Assembly: GCF_001953175.1 (NCBI RefSeq)
Contig: NZ_CP018258.1
Span: 2,028,790-2,092,789, forward strand
Length of the DNA: 64,000 nucleotides
Reading direction: 5' to 3'
DNA from: Dehalogenimonas formicexedens
Lineage (GTDB): Bacteria > Chloroflexota > Dehalococcoidia > Dehalococcoidales > Dehalococcoidaceae
The position numbers and the translations under genes were made by a program. Below, in pieces: positions 1 through 8,559 of the stretch. Every line of letters begins with the position of its first letter. Position 1 is the first letter of the stretch. Under the pieces are notes generated by a model. It worked only from the letters and a program-made list of their open reading frames with translations, made no database searches and had not been told where the DNA came from.

Positions 1-2
1 TA

Positions 3-116
3 ACGGGAGCCGACCGTGAATTATTCTACGAAGTCGTTGACACCTACCTTGCGGATCATGGTCTACCGACCGCCCTTTCGGCTAAGAGTTTCTCCAAACA
101 AGCGAGGTGGATATAG
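3..116 (+). CDS. C-terminal fragment of an unrecognised protein
   Basis: An open frame enters from the left edge and ends at TAG 114-116, giving 37 residues that end FSKQARWI. The other two forward frames stop almost at once, so this is the likely tail of a gene that starts outside the window. It sits upstream of a HAS-barrel/HerA pair. A NurA-type nuclease would be a natural partner there, but the visible tail is too short to show that. The function is unknown. Confidence 0.45.
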   Translation, partial: TGADRELFYEVVDTYLADHGLPTALSAKSFSKQARWI

Positions 117-128
117 TTGGTGCGGCAT

Positions 129-155
129 GTAGGGGCGACGCGTGCGTCGCCCAAC
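129..155. repeat. Solitary REP palindrome (GACGC-type)
   Basis: A 27-bp GTAGGGGCGACGC...GCGTCGCCCAAC palindrome lies between the first partial gene and the next one. It is the same family as the REP field around the RAYT gene at 52.6-53.75 kb and has the same GTAG head and CAAC tail. It lies about 52 kb from that transposase, so the family is dispersed in this genome. Confidence 0.85.
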
Positions 156-195
156 AATGTTGCAAGGGGCACCGTTGCTCCCGAAAGGAGTCCAG

Positions 196-504
196 ATGAT
201 GCGTGAACTCGATAAAGCCAGGGTGCTGGCCGTCGCCCGCGAAGTTTCAGCCAAACGCGGCTTCCTCACCTATTCCGACTTCAACGATTACCTGCGTGAA
301 CTCATCATCAAGAAAAGACTCCAGCCGATTCACGGCGGCCGTGCCCAGTGGACTTTGAAAAAGATGCTCGTCGATACCTCGAATCCCGCCGAAGACCGGT
401 ACGTTTATTCCCGCGCTGGTTCCAAAGTCCTTTTCTACCCTGCGGCCATCATGGACAATAATCCGTTCCTGAAACCGGTCACCAGGCAAGGCAAATTGGA
501 ATAA
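196..504 (+). CDS. Hypothetical protein, 102 aa
   Basis: This is a small soluble protein rich in Lys and Arg with no membrane segment. I do not recognise the family. The ATG at 196 is preferred because AAAGGAG lies at 184-190. A longer frame from 142 would start inside a REP palindrome and is unlikely. The next gene starts 31 bp further on, followed by a HerA-type ATPase, so it may belong to the same transcription unit. The sequence HGGRAQWTLKKML in the middle suggests a nucleic-acid-binding winged-helix style domain, which is only an impression. Confidence 0.7.
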   Translation: MMRELDKARVLAVAREVSAKRGFLTYSDFNDYLRELIIKKRLQPIHGGRAQWTLKKMLVDTSNPAEDRYVYSRAGSKVLFYPAAIMDNNPFLKPVTRQGKLE

Positions 505-535
505 ATTCGATTTTCATCGTATTAAGGAGTCAAAA

Positions 536-1138
536 TTGCCTAACATGGACATAAAAATCGCTGAAGTCATTGAGACTTCATCGACTTCTTTCACCGCGCA
601 ATGTTACGACCTGAACGCCTCGCCGCCCCTGGGGTCTCTCATCAAGACCAACTTCGACGGCGTGACTATTTATGCAGCTGTCGGCCACGTTTCCACTACC
701 TCGCTGGAACCAGGGCGCCGGCCTGTTGCCCGTGGAAAAGATGAGGCGACCGAGGAGGCCGTTTTCAAGGCCAACCCTCAGCTTGAAAAACTCCTGCGTT
801 GCGAGGTGAACGCCATCATCGTGGGGCATCGGTTGGACGGCGAAATCCGCCACTACCTCCCGCCCCGTCCTGCCCGCCTCCACGGGTTCGTCTTGAACTG
901 CGACGACGCCGAGGTCAGAAACTTTTCGCAAAAAACCGGCTTTATCACTCTCCTGCTATCCGCACAGGGGGATGTTTCGCCGGAGGAGATGACTTCAGCG
1001 GTACTCCGCAGGATAGCCGGGAGCTATGAGGGCGATGAGCGCCGGAATTTCCTGTTGACCTCCGGCAAGGCTCTGGCGCAGCTTTTGTCAGCTGATTACA
1101 ATCGCCTCAAGACCATCCTTGAAAGGTTGTCCGCATGA
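536..1138 (+). CDS. HAS-barrel domain protein paired with HerA
   Basis: This 200-aa protein begins with a beta-rich segment (IAEVIETSSTSFTAQCYD, then VTIYAAVGHVSTTSLEPGR) that resembles the HAS-barrel at the N-terminus of HerA/FtsK-type hexameric ATPases. A TTG start at 536 is chosen because AAGGAG sits at 524-529; the in-frame ATG at 545 is too far from it. Its stop overlaps the start of the HerA-like gene by 4 bp (ATGA), which implies translational coupling and a shared complex. In archaea HerA works with the NurA nuclease in end resection. I see no NurA active-site signature here, so a scaffold or accessory role is inferred. Confidence 0.65.
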   Translation: MPNMDIKIAEVIETSSTSFTAQCYDLNASPPLGSLIKTNFDGVTIYAAVGHVSTTSLEPGRRPVARGKDEATEEAVFKANPQLEKLLRCEVNAIIVGHRLDGEIRHYLPPRPARLHGFVLNCDDAEVRNFSQKTGFITLLLSAQGDVSPEEMTSAVLRRIAGSYEGDERRNFLLTSGKALAQLLSADYNRLKTILERLSA

Positions 1139-2712
1139 CCGAAAAACTGGGCATTGTCACCGCCGGTTCTCTCAACAAAGGCATCGAGGTCAAACTCGAT
1201 GGCCTCGCCTCTATCGAGGACATGGCCGTCGGCCGCTATGTCACCATCGAAGGCAGGAAACGCAAATTTTTCGGCATGATCACCGACGTTTCGCTGGGCG
1301 TCACAGACTTGAACCTGACCGTTTCGCCGCCCTCTGGGGATGATTTCCTGTCGGAAGTCCTGTCCGGTACCTCGGCTTACGGCTCCCTCCACGTCGCTCC
1401 GTACCTGACCATCGGCGGCGACGAAAAGGCTATCGTCGAGGGCGCGCAGCCGGTTAAAACGATCCCGAGCCACTTCTCGGTGGTAAAGGAAGCTTCCGCC
1501 GACGATATCGAGTCGGTATTCGGCAAGGAAAGCAAAGATAATTTCTGGATCGGCAACCCCCTGGACATGGAGGTGAAACTGTGTCTTGACCTGCCGACCC
1601 TGGTCAAGCGCAGCAACGGCATCTTTGGCAAGAGCGGCACCGGCAAAACCTTCCTCACCCGGATGTTGCTCATAGGGATGCTTCAAAAATCAGCGGCGGT
1701 CAATCTGGTTTTCGACATGCACTCGGAGTACGGCTGGGCCGGCACCAGCGAGAAAAAACGCCAGGTCAAGGCTCTGAAGCAGCTTTTCCCATCGAAGGTA
1801 GCCGTGTTCACCCTGGATGAGGAAAACTCCCGGCGCCGCGGCGTCTCTACCGACTATGTCGTCAAAATCGGCTATGAAGAGATCGAACCGGAGGATATCT
1901 CTCTTTTGCGCCAGACCTTGAACCTTACCGACGCCGCCGTGGAAGCCGTGTACCAGCTGCGGAAGCATTTCGGCAAAAGCTGGTTTGTCGCCGCCGCCAA
2001 CCTGGAGGATGAAGAGACCCTGGCCGAGCTGTCCATCCACGAGAGCACTTTCCAGAACCTGAAGCGAGGACTGAACACCATCCAGCGGCTTCCGTTCATT
2101 TCGTCGAACGCCCCCGGCGACGTCGTCGACCGCATCCTCGCTTACCTCGAAGCCGGCAAGCACGTTGTCCTTGAATTCGGCCGGTACACGGATATTACCG
2201 CGTATATCCTGGTGGCGAACATGCTGACCCGCCGAATTTATGCCCGCTATCGCGACCGGACGGAGAAGGCCATCGCCTCTGATTCCGGTTATCCCACACC
2301 ACTGGTGATCACTATCGAAGAAGCGCACAAGTTCCTGAACCCGATGGTCGCCAGCCAGACTATTTTCGGCACCATCGCCCGCGAGATGCGGAAATATTCC
2401 GTGACCTTGCTCATAATCGACCAGCGTCCTTCGGGTATCGATGAAGACATCATGTCCCAGCTCGGCACCAAGATTACCTGCCTGCTCGATTCCGAGAAGG
2501 ACATCGACGCCGTGCTTTCGGGTGTCTCCGGAAAAGGCGAGCTAAAAAACGTCCTGGCCAAGCTGTCGGCCCGCCAGCAGGCGCTTATTTTCGGTCACGC
2601 CGTGCCCATGCCGGTAGCCTTCGTGCCGCGGGAATACGGGACAACCTACGGTGATTGGGGAGAAACTGCCGCCAAAGTAACAACCGACGAAATTGAAGAC
2701 CTGTGGAAATGA
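1135..2712 (+). CDS. HerA-like hexameric DNA-translocase ATPase
   Basis: This 525-aa P-loop ATPase is of the HerA/DUF87 type. It has an N-terminal HAS-barrel-like region (about 1-130), a Walker A motif GKSGTGKT at residues 165-172, and a Walker B region VITIEEAHKF near 391-400, followed by the IDQRPSGID segment typical of HerA/VirB4-like ATPases. It should translocate or unwind double-stranded DNA as a ring, in repair or in a defence-like process. The coupled upstream HAS-barrel gene supports a two-component complex. No toxin, restriction or Sir2 partner is visible, so a housekeeping repair role is favoured over phage defence. Confidence 0.85.
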   Translation: MTEKLGIVTAGSLNKGIEVKLDGLASIEDMAVGRYVTIEGRKRKFFGMITDVSLGVTDLNLTVSPPSGDDFLSEVLSGTSAYGSLHVAPYLTIGGDEKAIVEGAQPVKTIPSHFSVVKEASADDIESVFGKESKDNFWIGNPLDMEVKLCLDLPTLVKRSNGIFGKSGTGKTFLTRMLLIGMLQKSAAVNLVFDMHSEYGWAGTSEKKRQVKALKQLFPSKVAVFTLDEENSRRRGVSTDYVVKIGYEEIEPEDISLLRQTLNLTDAAVEAVYQLRKHFGKSWFVAAANLEDEETLAELSIHESTFQNLKRGLNTIQRLPFISSNAPGDVVDRILAYLEAGKHVVLEFGRYTDITAYILVANMLTRRIYARYRDRTEKAIASDSGYPTPLVITIEEAHKFLNPMVASQTIFGTIAREMRKYSVTLLIIDQRPSGIDEDIMSQLGTKITCLLDSEKDIDAVLSGVSGKGELKNVLAKLSARQQALIFGHAVPMPVAFVPREYGTTYGDWGETAAKVTTDEIEDLWK

Positions 2713-2719
2713 TCCGTCG

Positions 2720-2758
2720 TTGCGAGGAGTGAAACGACGAAGCAATCCGCGGTTGGTT
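2720..2758. repeat. Dispersed intergenic repeat, copy 1
   Basis: A tract of about 39 bp containing GTGAAACGACGAAGCAATC and GGTTGGTT lies directly after the HerA gene. It recurs in inverted orientation at 16163-16200 with a few changes. It looks like the common bacterial dispersed repeat of the TTGCGAG...GAAGCAATC type. Confidence 0.7.
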
Positions 2759-2812
2759 CTAATGAGATCTTCCCCTTTCTAAAAGGGGGACTAAGGGGGA
2801 TTTTCGTTAATC

Positions 2813-2840
2813 CCCTCTCCCGCGGCCTCGCGGGAGAGGG
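2813..2840. repeat. 12-bp perfect inverted repeat (hairpin)
   Basis: CCCTCTCCCGCG and CGCGGGAGAGGG flank a 4-base loop GCCT. There is no T-run, so it is not a classical terminator. It is followed by TAGGGTGAGGG and is flanked by G-rich tracts (GGGGGACTAAGGGGGA and GAGGGGGATAAAGGGGGA), all typical of dispersed intergenic repeats. It fills the gap between the HerA gene and the acetyltransferase gene. Confidence 0.7.
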
Positions 2841-2926
2841 TAGGGTGAGGGCAGCAACATCTTGAACTAGATTGTTCGTTCCATCCAATCTTCTCCGTCT
2901 TTAAAGAGGGGGATAAAGGGGGATAA

Positions 2927-3565
2927 ATGCAGCCTCAAGAAGTCCACAATCTTGGTTTTGACGATGCCGAAATATGCGGCCAGAGCGTCAAGTTGCGTCC
3001 TTTGTCCGAAGCCGACGCAGCCCCCGCCTGGGAACTCATCCACGACAACCGCGAGATCCTGAAATGGCTTTTGTGGGATGGCCCGTCAGACCAGGCTGAA
3101 CTGGCCGAAACTTGGCGGGAGCGCTGGCCGGAGGAAATGCGCCTGGGGCGGAGTTATCATTTTGCCATCGAGCCGCTGGAAGAACCCGGCTTCGCGGGTG
3201 TGATCACCATCAAATTGCCTTATTATCCTGACTCGGTGGAACTTGGCTATTGGCTGGGATTGCCCTACTGGAACCGCGGCTACATGACCGAAGCCATCGG
3301 TCTGGCCTGCTGTTTCGCCTTCACCTGCCTCGATGCCGTCAGGGTATCCTCGACGGTTTTTGCCGATAATTTTGCCAGCCGGCGGGCTCTTGAAAAGAAC
3401 GGCTTTGTCACCGACGGCCGGCTGCGACGGGACGTTTTCAAATTCGGCCAGTGGCAGGACACCTTCTTCATGACCCTGCTCGCCGAGGAGTGGCTTGAAT
3501 CTCATGTCGAGCCGTGCTCGGTCCGGCTGGTGCCCCACGTCGAACCCCCCGGGACTGCCGCATGA
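2927..3565 (+). CDS. GNAT family N-acetyltransferase (RimJ/RimL type)
   Basis: This 212-aa protein has the RimJ/RimL-type GNAT fold. LRPLSEADAAPAWELI comes near the N-terminus, then a beta strand with VELGYWLGLPYWNRGYMTEAI (the acetyl-CoA loop region, about 105-125), and FADNFASRRALEKNGFVTDG near 145-165. It should transfer acetyl from acetyl-CoA to an amine, perhaps a protein N-terminus; the substrate is not readable. Its stop overlaps the ATG of the patatin-like gene (ATGA), so the two are translationally coupled. About 30 residues after the GNAT core are poorly conserved in appearance. Confidence 0.85.
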   Translation: MQPQEVHNLGFDDAEICGQSVKLRPLSEADAAPAWELIHDNREILKWLLWDGPSDQAELAETWRERWPEEMRLGRSYHFAIEPLEEPGFAGVITIKLPYYPDSVELGYWLGLPYWNRGYMTEAIGLACCFAFTCLDAVRVSSTVFADNFASRRALEKNGFVTDGRLRRDVFKFGQWQDTFFMTLLAEEWLESHVEPCSVRLVPHVEPPGTAA

Positions 3566-4374
3566 AACTTGGATTAGCCCTTTCCGGAGGGGCGGCCAGG
3601 GGATTGGCACACGTCGGCGTGATCGACGTGCTCGAACGTGAGAATGTCCGGATCGATTGCGTGGCCGGGACCAGCATGGGAGCCATCATCGGCGCGGCCT
3701 ACGCCCGGGGGCTCACCGCGTCCCAGATCCGGGACCACGCCCTTGATTTAAGCTGGCCTAAACTTGTCCGGCTGTTTGAATTCAATCCCCTGAGAACCAG
3801 CGGGTTCACCGGGACACGACGTGTGCGCGAAAAACTCACGGAAATAATCGGAGATCTGGATTTCTCGGAGCTGAGTCGGCCTTTCGCCTGCGTTGCCACC
3901 GACATCATTTCCGGCGATGAAGTCGTATTCACCAAAGGTTCCGTTGTGGATGCGGTGCTCGCCAGCATGGCGCTGCCTCTGGTCTTCAAGGTGCTGCGGG
4001 TTGGCCGGCGCTACCTCGTGGACGGAGGTGTATCGGATCCTTTGCCGGTGAATCCCTTGAAGGCGATCGGCGCCGATCGTGTGATTGCCGTGAACGTCTT
4101 AAAAAATCTCGGCATCTCTTTGCCTGACCGGGGCCGCCGGTCCGCGCTGCCTAAACATCCGCCGAATTTTTTTCAGGTAGCCAACCAGGTGATCTATATC
4201 GCCTCGGCTCATCTGGCGGAAGCCGGCCTGGCGCAGGCTGACGTAGCCATCGAACCGGATATGGCCGGAATTCACCTGGCGGATTTCGGAATGGCTTCTG
4301 AGGCTATCCAGCGGGGCCAGGCAGCCGCCGAAGCCGCCGTCCCCTCGATACGAACATTGCTTTCTTCGATCTGA
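3562..4374 (+). CDS. Patatin-like phospholipase, RssA type
   Basis: This 270-aa serine hydrolase has the patatin hallmarks. These are the oxyanion motif SGGAARGLAHVGV near residues 8-20, the nucleophile GTSMGA near 42-47, and the DGG of the Ser-Asp dyad (LVDGGVSDPLPV) near 153-164. It probably hydrolyses acyl esters of membrane lipids. The ATG at 3562 overlaps the preceding acetyltransferase stop codon and starts right before the glycine-rich loop, as expected for this family. There is no signal peptide, so it acts on the cytoplasmic face. Confidence 0.9.
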   Translation: MKLGLALSGGAARGLAHVGVIDVLERENVRIDCVAGTSMGAIIGAAYARGLTASQIRDHALDLSWPKLVRLFEFNPLRTSGFTGTRRVREKLTEIIGDLDFSELSRPFACVATDIISGDEVVFTKGSVVDAVLASMALPLVFKVLRVGRRYLVDGGVSDPLPVNPLKAIGADRVIAVNVLKNLGISLPDRGRRSALPKHPPNFFQVANQVIYIASAHLAEAGLAQADVAIEPDMAGIHLADFGMASEAIQRGQAAAEAAVPSIRTLLSSI

Positions 4375-4386
4375 ATGCCTCGCCAA

Positions 4387-4413
4387 CCGTGGCGACGGTC
4401 CCCTTATTTTTCA
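4387..4413 (+). terminator. Weak terminator-like hairpin
   Basis: ACCGT-GGCG-ACGGT is followed by CCCCTTATTTTT, shortly after the patatin-like gene. The 5-bp stem is short and the T-run is interrupted, so this is only a possible terminator. Confidence 0.3.
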
Positions 4414-4538
4414 ATGTGACCCATCGGTATTGCCCCGCGTCAAAATTACGTATGGTTACTAATTGCGCACGCGCACCGGCGGGGTAAAAATGGTTCGATA
4501 GTGGATGAGACGCCAAAATCGTCGGCAGACAGGAACCA

Positions 4539-5951
4539 TTGTTGAAGATCCAGTATAAGTGGCTGGTCGCCATCGCCTTTGTCGCCGGTTTTTTCATGGA
4601 CCTCATGGACATCACCATCGTCAATGTCGCGTTGCCGACACTGGCCAAAGAGCTTAATGCGTCCCAAACAACCCTCGAATGGGTCGTGACCGGATATCTC
4701 CTGAGTCTTGCCATCTGGATACCCGCTTCAGGCTGGATCGGCGATAAATTCGGTACCAAAAAAACCTTCCTGTTCGCCCTGGCAGTGTTCACTCTGGGCT
4801 CCGCTCTCAGCAGTATGGCTGGAAATATTCAGATGCTGGTGGCCTCGCGCGTCATTCAAGGGGTGGGTGGCGGAATGATGACCCCTGTGGGTGTGGCGAT
4901 GCTTTTTAGGGCTTTTCCACCGGAAGAAAGGGCAGCGGCTTCTTCGATCCTGTCGATACCGGCTGCCGCCGCCCCGGCCATCGGTCCGGTTCTCGGCGGA
5001 TTCCTGGTTGATTTCACCACCTGGCGATGGATATTCCTGGTCAATGTGCCTATCGGTATCTTTGCCTTCCTGTTCGCCTGGAAAGTCCTCAAGGAACACA
5101 AGGAAGAAAACGCTGGGAAATTCGATATCACGGGCTTTTTGTTGGCCGGTGTCGGCCTGGCGTTTTTACTTTATGCCCTGTCCTCGGTGCCGGTTTACGG
5201 GCCCGGATCGGTAAGGATCATCGTCACCGGAATTCTCGGCGCCGGACTGTTGACCGCGGCGCTGCTGGTTGAATCCAGGATAAAAGACCCCATACTGCAT
5301 TTTTCACTTTACAAAGAGAGATTATTTCGGACGACTAACCTGGTGATGTTTTTCGCCTTCGCCCTGTGGATCGGGTTCTTGTTCGTATTACCGCTCTTTT
5401 TACAATTGCAATTAGGCCACACCGCGTTTGAGTCCGGACTGACTTCGGGGCCCCAGGCGCTGGGATGGATCGCCATGGCCGCCGTTGCCAGCAGGCTCTA
5501 CAAGAAGATCGGACCCAGGCGGATGGTGATGTTCGGGCTTCTGGGCACCACCATCATGACCTTTGGATTCATTTTCATGAACACCGGCGTTGATTTGTGG
5601 ACGGTCAGGGGTGCCTTATTCTTGAGAGGCGCGTCGATGGCTTTTGCCGTGATTCCCATCCAGGCCGCCGCTTTTGCCAACATCTCGGGCGCGGAAACAG
5701 GCAGGGCTTCGTCGATTTTCAATACCAACCGTCAGGTTGCCTCATCGTTTGGCACCGCGCTTCTCGGCACGGTACTTTTTGAGATGCTCAAGGGAACAAC
5801 GAGTACCGCCGGTCAACTTTTGGCTTATCATGTCTCGTTTATCGTCGCCGCCGCCATGGGCGTCATCGCCATCATCTTTGCTTCGACCATCCATGATGAA
5901 GACGCCGCAGAATCGATGAAGGCTTCGACCCCGGGCCCGCCCGCTCATTAA
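4539..5951 (+). CDS. MFS drug exporter, DHA2 (EmrB/QacA) family
   Basis: This is a 470-aa membrane protein with about 14 predicted helices. It has the DHA2 signature DLMDITIVNVALPTL in helix 1, GWIGDKFGTKKTF in the loop after helix 2 (motif A), and a GPVLGGFLVDFTTWRWIFLVN motif C/D region. It should export amphipathic or toxic compounds with proton antiport. The start is TTG 4539 or the adjacent TTG 4542, with AGGA just upstream. A PadR regulator follows, with its own promoter between the two genes. It may be co-controlled with the downstream ABC exporter, though that is not shown. Confidence 0.88.
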   Translation: MLKIQYKWLVAIAFVAGFFMDLMDITIVNVALPTLAKELNASQTTLEWVVTGYLLSLAIWIPASGWIGDKFGTKKTFLFALAVFTLGSALSSMAGNIQMLVASRVIQGVGGGMMTPVGVAMLFRAFPPEERAAASSILSIPAAAAPAIGPVLGGFLVDFTTWRWIFLVNVPIGIFAFLFAWKVLKEHKEENAGKFDITGFLLAGVGLAFLLYALSSVPVYGPGSVRIIVTGILGAGLLTAALLVESRIKDPILHFSLYKERLFRTTNLVMFFAFALWIGFLFVLPLFLQLQLGHTAFESGLTSGPQALGWIAMAAVASRLYKKIGPRRMVMFGLLGTTIMTFGFIFMNTGVDLWTVRGALFLRGASMAFAVIPIQAAAFANISGAETGRASSIFNTNRQVASSFGTALLGTVLFEMLKGTTSTAGQLLAYHVSFIVAAAMGVIAIIFASTIHDEDAAESMKASTPGPPAH

Positions 5952-5967
5952 ACTCGGTGAATGTCCC

Positions 5968-6001
5968 TTGACACATTATCGTCGATATATTACGATATAT
6001 C
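5968..6001 (+). promoter_or_regulatory. padR promoter with overlapping PadR-type operator
   Basis: TTGACA (5968-5973) and TACGAT (5991-5996) are 17 bp apart. The inverted repeat GATATAT-TACG-ATATATC at 5984-6001 covers the -10. The AT-rich unit also recurs as CGATATAT, CGATATAT, CGTTATAT at 10-bp steps, one helical turn each. PadR regulators often repress their own operon through such palindromes, so autoregulation is inferred. Confidence 0.65.
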
Positions 6002-6029
6002 GCGTTATATCTGGAATAAGGAGAAGAAC

Positions 6030-6560
6030 ATGTTGCATCATCATCTGGGTTTTATGGGAATGAGGCGCGGTGATTGGGGTTTTGGACCCGGCCGCGCGCC
6101 TGAAGGCACTTTCGAAAGAGGCGCCCTCAAACTCGTTATCCTGGATTTGTTGAAAGACAAACCCGCTCACGGTTATGAACTGATCAAGGCCCTCGAGGAT
6201 CGCTCTCACGGCTTTTACACCCCCTCCGCCGGAAGCATCTATCCCATCCTGCAACTCCTGACCGATATGGGTTTCCTGGTCGCCAGCGAATCCGAAGGCA
6301 AAAAGACCTACACCATCACCGATGCCGGTCGCGAACACCTGCGCCAGAACAAGGAGCAGATTGATCATCTCCGGGAATTCGCCCGCCACCATTGGCCTTT
6401 TGAAAGCAAAGCCCATTTGAAGGAAACGCTGGTCGAACTTCACAGCCTCGGGCACTACTTTCGCGGCCGGGTTCGCAACTTGACCGACGACCAATTGGCC
6501 AGGATCCACGACGTGGTTTCCAAAGCTTCAGCTGATATACGGAAAATTGTCGAGGGTTAA
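6030..6560 (+). CDS. PadR family transcriptional regulator
   Basis: This 176-aa regulator has a PadR winged helix. LVILDLLKDKPAHGYELIKALEDR is followed by PSAGSIYPILQLLTDMGFL, the wing and a C-terminal dimerisation helix bundle. The ATG at 6030 is chosen because AAGGAG lies at 6018-6023 and because the promoter at 5968-5996 would exclude the longer frame. The N-terminus has a His/Arg/Gly-rich tail (MLHHHLGFMGMRRGDWGFG) common in PadR proteins linked to exporters. It precedes an ABC exporter by 79 bp, so it is likely its ligand-responsive repressor. Confidence 0.9.
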   Translation: MLHHHLGFMGMRRGDWGFGPGRAPEGTFERGALKLVILDLLKDKPAHGYELIKALEDRSHGFYTPSAGSIYPILQLLTDMGFLVASESEGKKTYTITDAGREHLRQNKEQIDHLREFARHHWPFESKAHLKETLVELHSLGHYFRGRVRNLTDDQLARIHDVVSKASADIRKIVEG

Positions 6561-6639
6561 TGTTGAGCAAAGGATGCCCGTGCGCGAAAAGGGTTTATGT
6601 TGGCGAAAACGAACATAAAGAGGCATAATATCTTCCGCT

Positions 6640-7644
6640 ATGTCTGAAAACACGAACAGCGAAAATGTCATCGAGGTCAAGGACCTCACTCGCAAATTCA
6701 AGACCCTGACGGCTGTCGATAACATCTCTTTCGATGTAAAAAAGGGTGAAGTATTTGGTTTTCTGGGACCAAACGGCGCTGGAAAAACCACGACCATTAA
6801 CATGCTCTGCACCCTCCTCCGGCCTACCTCCGGCAAGGCTACCGTCGCCGGTTACGACGTGGATTCTCAAATGGACCTGGTGCGGGCTTCGATCGGTCTG
6901 GTTTTCCAGGATACTACTCTCGACGATTACATGACCGCGGAGCAAAACCTGCGTTTCCATGCCCTGGCCTACGGCGTCCCGCCTGAGGTTCGTGACACTC
7001 GGCTTAAATCGTTGATGGAAATGGTCGAGCTTTGGCCGCGCCGCAAAGACCGCACCCGCACCTATTCCGGCGGCATGAGACGGCGGCTGGAGATCGCTCG
7101 CGGCTTGTTGCATCAACCCAAAGTCCTTTTCCTCGACGAGCCGACTATCGGTTTGGATCCCCAGACCCGCAATAAGATCTGGGGCTATATTCACGAACTT
7201 CGCAAGCAGATCGGGCTGACCATCTTCATGACTACCCATTACATGGACGAGGCTGACCTCAACTGCGATCGTATCGGCATCATCGACCACGGCAAGATTA
7301 TCGCTCTTGATACTCCTACATGCCTCAAGGATGCCGTAGGCGGCGATGTCATCACCCTCAGGACGACAGACAACGCGGCTGCCCTGGAAGAGATTCGCCG
7401 GCGTTACAATATCGAGGCCCTCGCCAAGAACGATCAGGTCACCTTTTCGGTTCAAGGCGGCGAAACCTTCCTGCCGGAGTTTGTGAAGAATTTTTCAGGC
7501 CAGATCCAGGGCATATCGCTGCGCCGGCCGACGCTTGATGACGTTTTCCTGAAGTACACCGGCCGTGAGATCCGGTCGGAGGAGATGAGCCCGATGGACG
7601 CCATGAAAGCCAGGCATACCGCCTGGATGGGGAGGCGCCGCTGA
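6640..7644 (+). CDS. ABC exporter ATP-binding subunit, DrrA type
   Basis: This 334-aa ATPase has Walker A GPNGAGKTT, signature YSGGMRRRLEIARGL, Walker B VLFLDEPTIGLDPQ and a switch histidine in MTTHYMDEAD. The C-terminal extension of about 90 residues matches the DrrA/NatA class that couples to ABC-2 permeases. It powers export of a drug, lipid or antibiotic-like compound. Its stop overlaps the permease start by one base (TGATG). The upstream PadR gene suggests inducible resistance. The actual substrate cannot be inferred. Confidence 0.92.
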   Translation: MSENTNSENVIEVKDLTRKFKTLTAVDNISFDVKKGEVFGFLGPNGAGKTTTINMLCTLLRPTSGKATVAGYDVDSQMDLVRASIGLVFQDTTLDDYMTAEQNLRFHALAYGVPPEVRDTRLKSLMEMVELWPRRKDRTRTYSGGMRRRLEIARGLLHQPKVLFLDEPTIGLDPQTRNKIWGYIHELRKQIGLTIFMTTHYMDEADLNCDRIGIIDHGKIIALDTPTCLKDAVGGDVITLRTTDNAAALEEIRRRYNIEALAKNDQVTFSVQGGETFLPEFVKNFSGQIQGISLRRPTLDDVFLKYTGREIRSEEMSPMDAMKARHTAWMGRRR

Positions 7645-8435
7645 TGAAGCACATGCTCCGGGCCATCGTCGTTACCTCCTACCGCGAACTGGTGCGTTTT
7701 TACCAGGATGGTACGCGGGTCTTCTCGTCTTTCGCCATGCCCATACTCTTCCTTTTCGTTTTCGGTTCCGGCTTTTCCAGGACCATCGGTGCTTTGTTGC
7801 CGGGAGTCGATTTCCTGCAGTTCATGTTCCCGGGCATCGTCGCCCTGATCGCCTTCCAGACTTCGCTTCAAAGCGGCTTATCTATCGTCTGGGACCGGGA
7901 GTTCGGGTTTCTGAAGGAAGTGCTGGTGGCTCCCTTGCCGCGCCCCGGCATCGTTTTCGGCAAAGCGTTGGGTACCGCCATCATTTCCCTTTTCCAGGGT
8001 CTGGTGATGCTGGTCCTGGCGCCCGTGGTCGGGGTGAACCTGCATTTCGGTGCCGTACTGGAACTCATGCCGGTGTTACTCCTGATCTCCCTTTCGATTT
8101 CCGGCCTGGGCCTGTTGATTGCCTCACGGATGAGGAGCATGTCGGGCTTCCAGATGGCCACGCAACTCGTCGTTTTCCCTTCGATGTTCGCTTCGGGCGC
8201 CTTTTTCCCTTTGAACAACGTCCCTGCCTGGCTCGGTGCCCTGGCCAAGATCAACCCGCTCACCTATGGGGTAGACGCCGTGCGGCATTTGTTCCTTGGA
8301 AGCGAGGCGGCCGGCGCGCTGGGTGTTCAACTTTTCGGGCGCAGCCTCAATTTCACTGATGATCTTATTGTCATCGCAGCCATCGGCCTCGTTTTCATGA
8401 CCACCGCCGCGCTCACCTTCGGCAAACGAGACTAA
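7644..8435 (+). CDS. ABC-2 type permease, DrrB type
   Basis: This 263-aa integral membrane protein has about six helices. It contains the ABC-2 motif around FPSMFASGAFFPLNNVPAWLGALAKINPLTYGVD (only partly conserved elsewhere) near residues 180-213. It forms the transmembrane path for the ATPase encoded immediately upstream, with which it is translationally coupled. A strong intrinsic terminator follows 26 bp after its stop and closes the padR-ABC unit. Confidence 0.92.
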   Translation: MKHMLRAIVVTSYRELVRFYQDGTRVFSSFAMPILFLFVFGSGFSRTIGALLPGVDFLQFMFPGIVALIAFQTSLQSGLSIVWDREFGFLKEVLVAPLPRPGIVFGKALGTAIISLFQGLVMLVLAPVVGVNLHFGAVLELMPVLLLISLSISGLGLLIASRMRSMSGFQMATQLVVFPSMFASGAFFPLNNVPAWLGALAKINPLTYGVDAVRHLFLGSEAAGALGVQLFGRSLNFTDDLIVIAAIGLVFMTTAALTFGKRD

Positions 8436-8461
8436 CTCGAAACTAGATCACGATCCCTCAG

Positions 8462-8491
8462 GGGGCGGTATGAAACCGCCCCTTCTTTTTT
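8462..8491 (+). terminator. Rho-independent terminator of the padR-ABC unit
   Basis: GGGGCGGT and ACCGCCCC form an 8-bp stem with a 5-base loop, followed by TTCTTTTTT. Confidence 0.9.
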
Positions 8492-8559
8492 CAATATCAC
8501 GAAACCTTCAGAACGTTGTTTTCTAAACCATCGCATGACATAACAAAATAATTTACCAA

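Noticed and set aside
1096..1686. 196-codon minus-strand frame opposite the HerA gene.
   Set aside because: It has no motif or ribosome-binding site, and it is covered by a clear ATPase on the plus strand.
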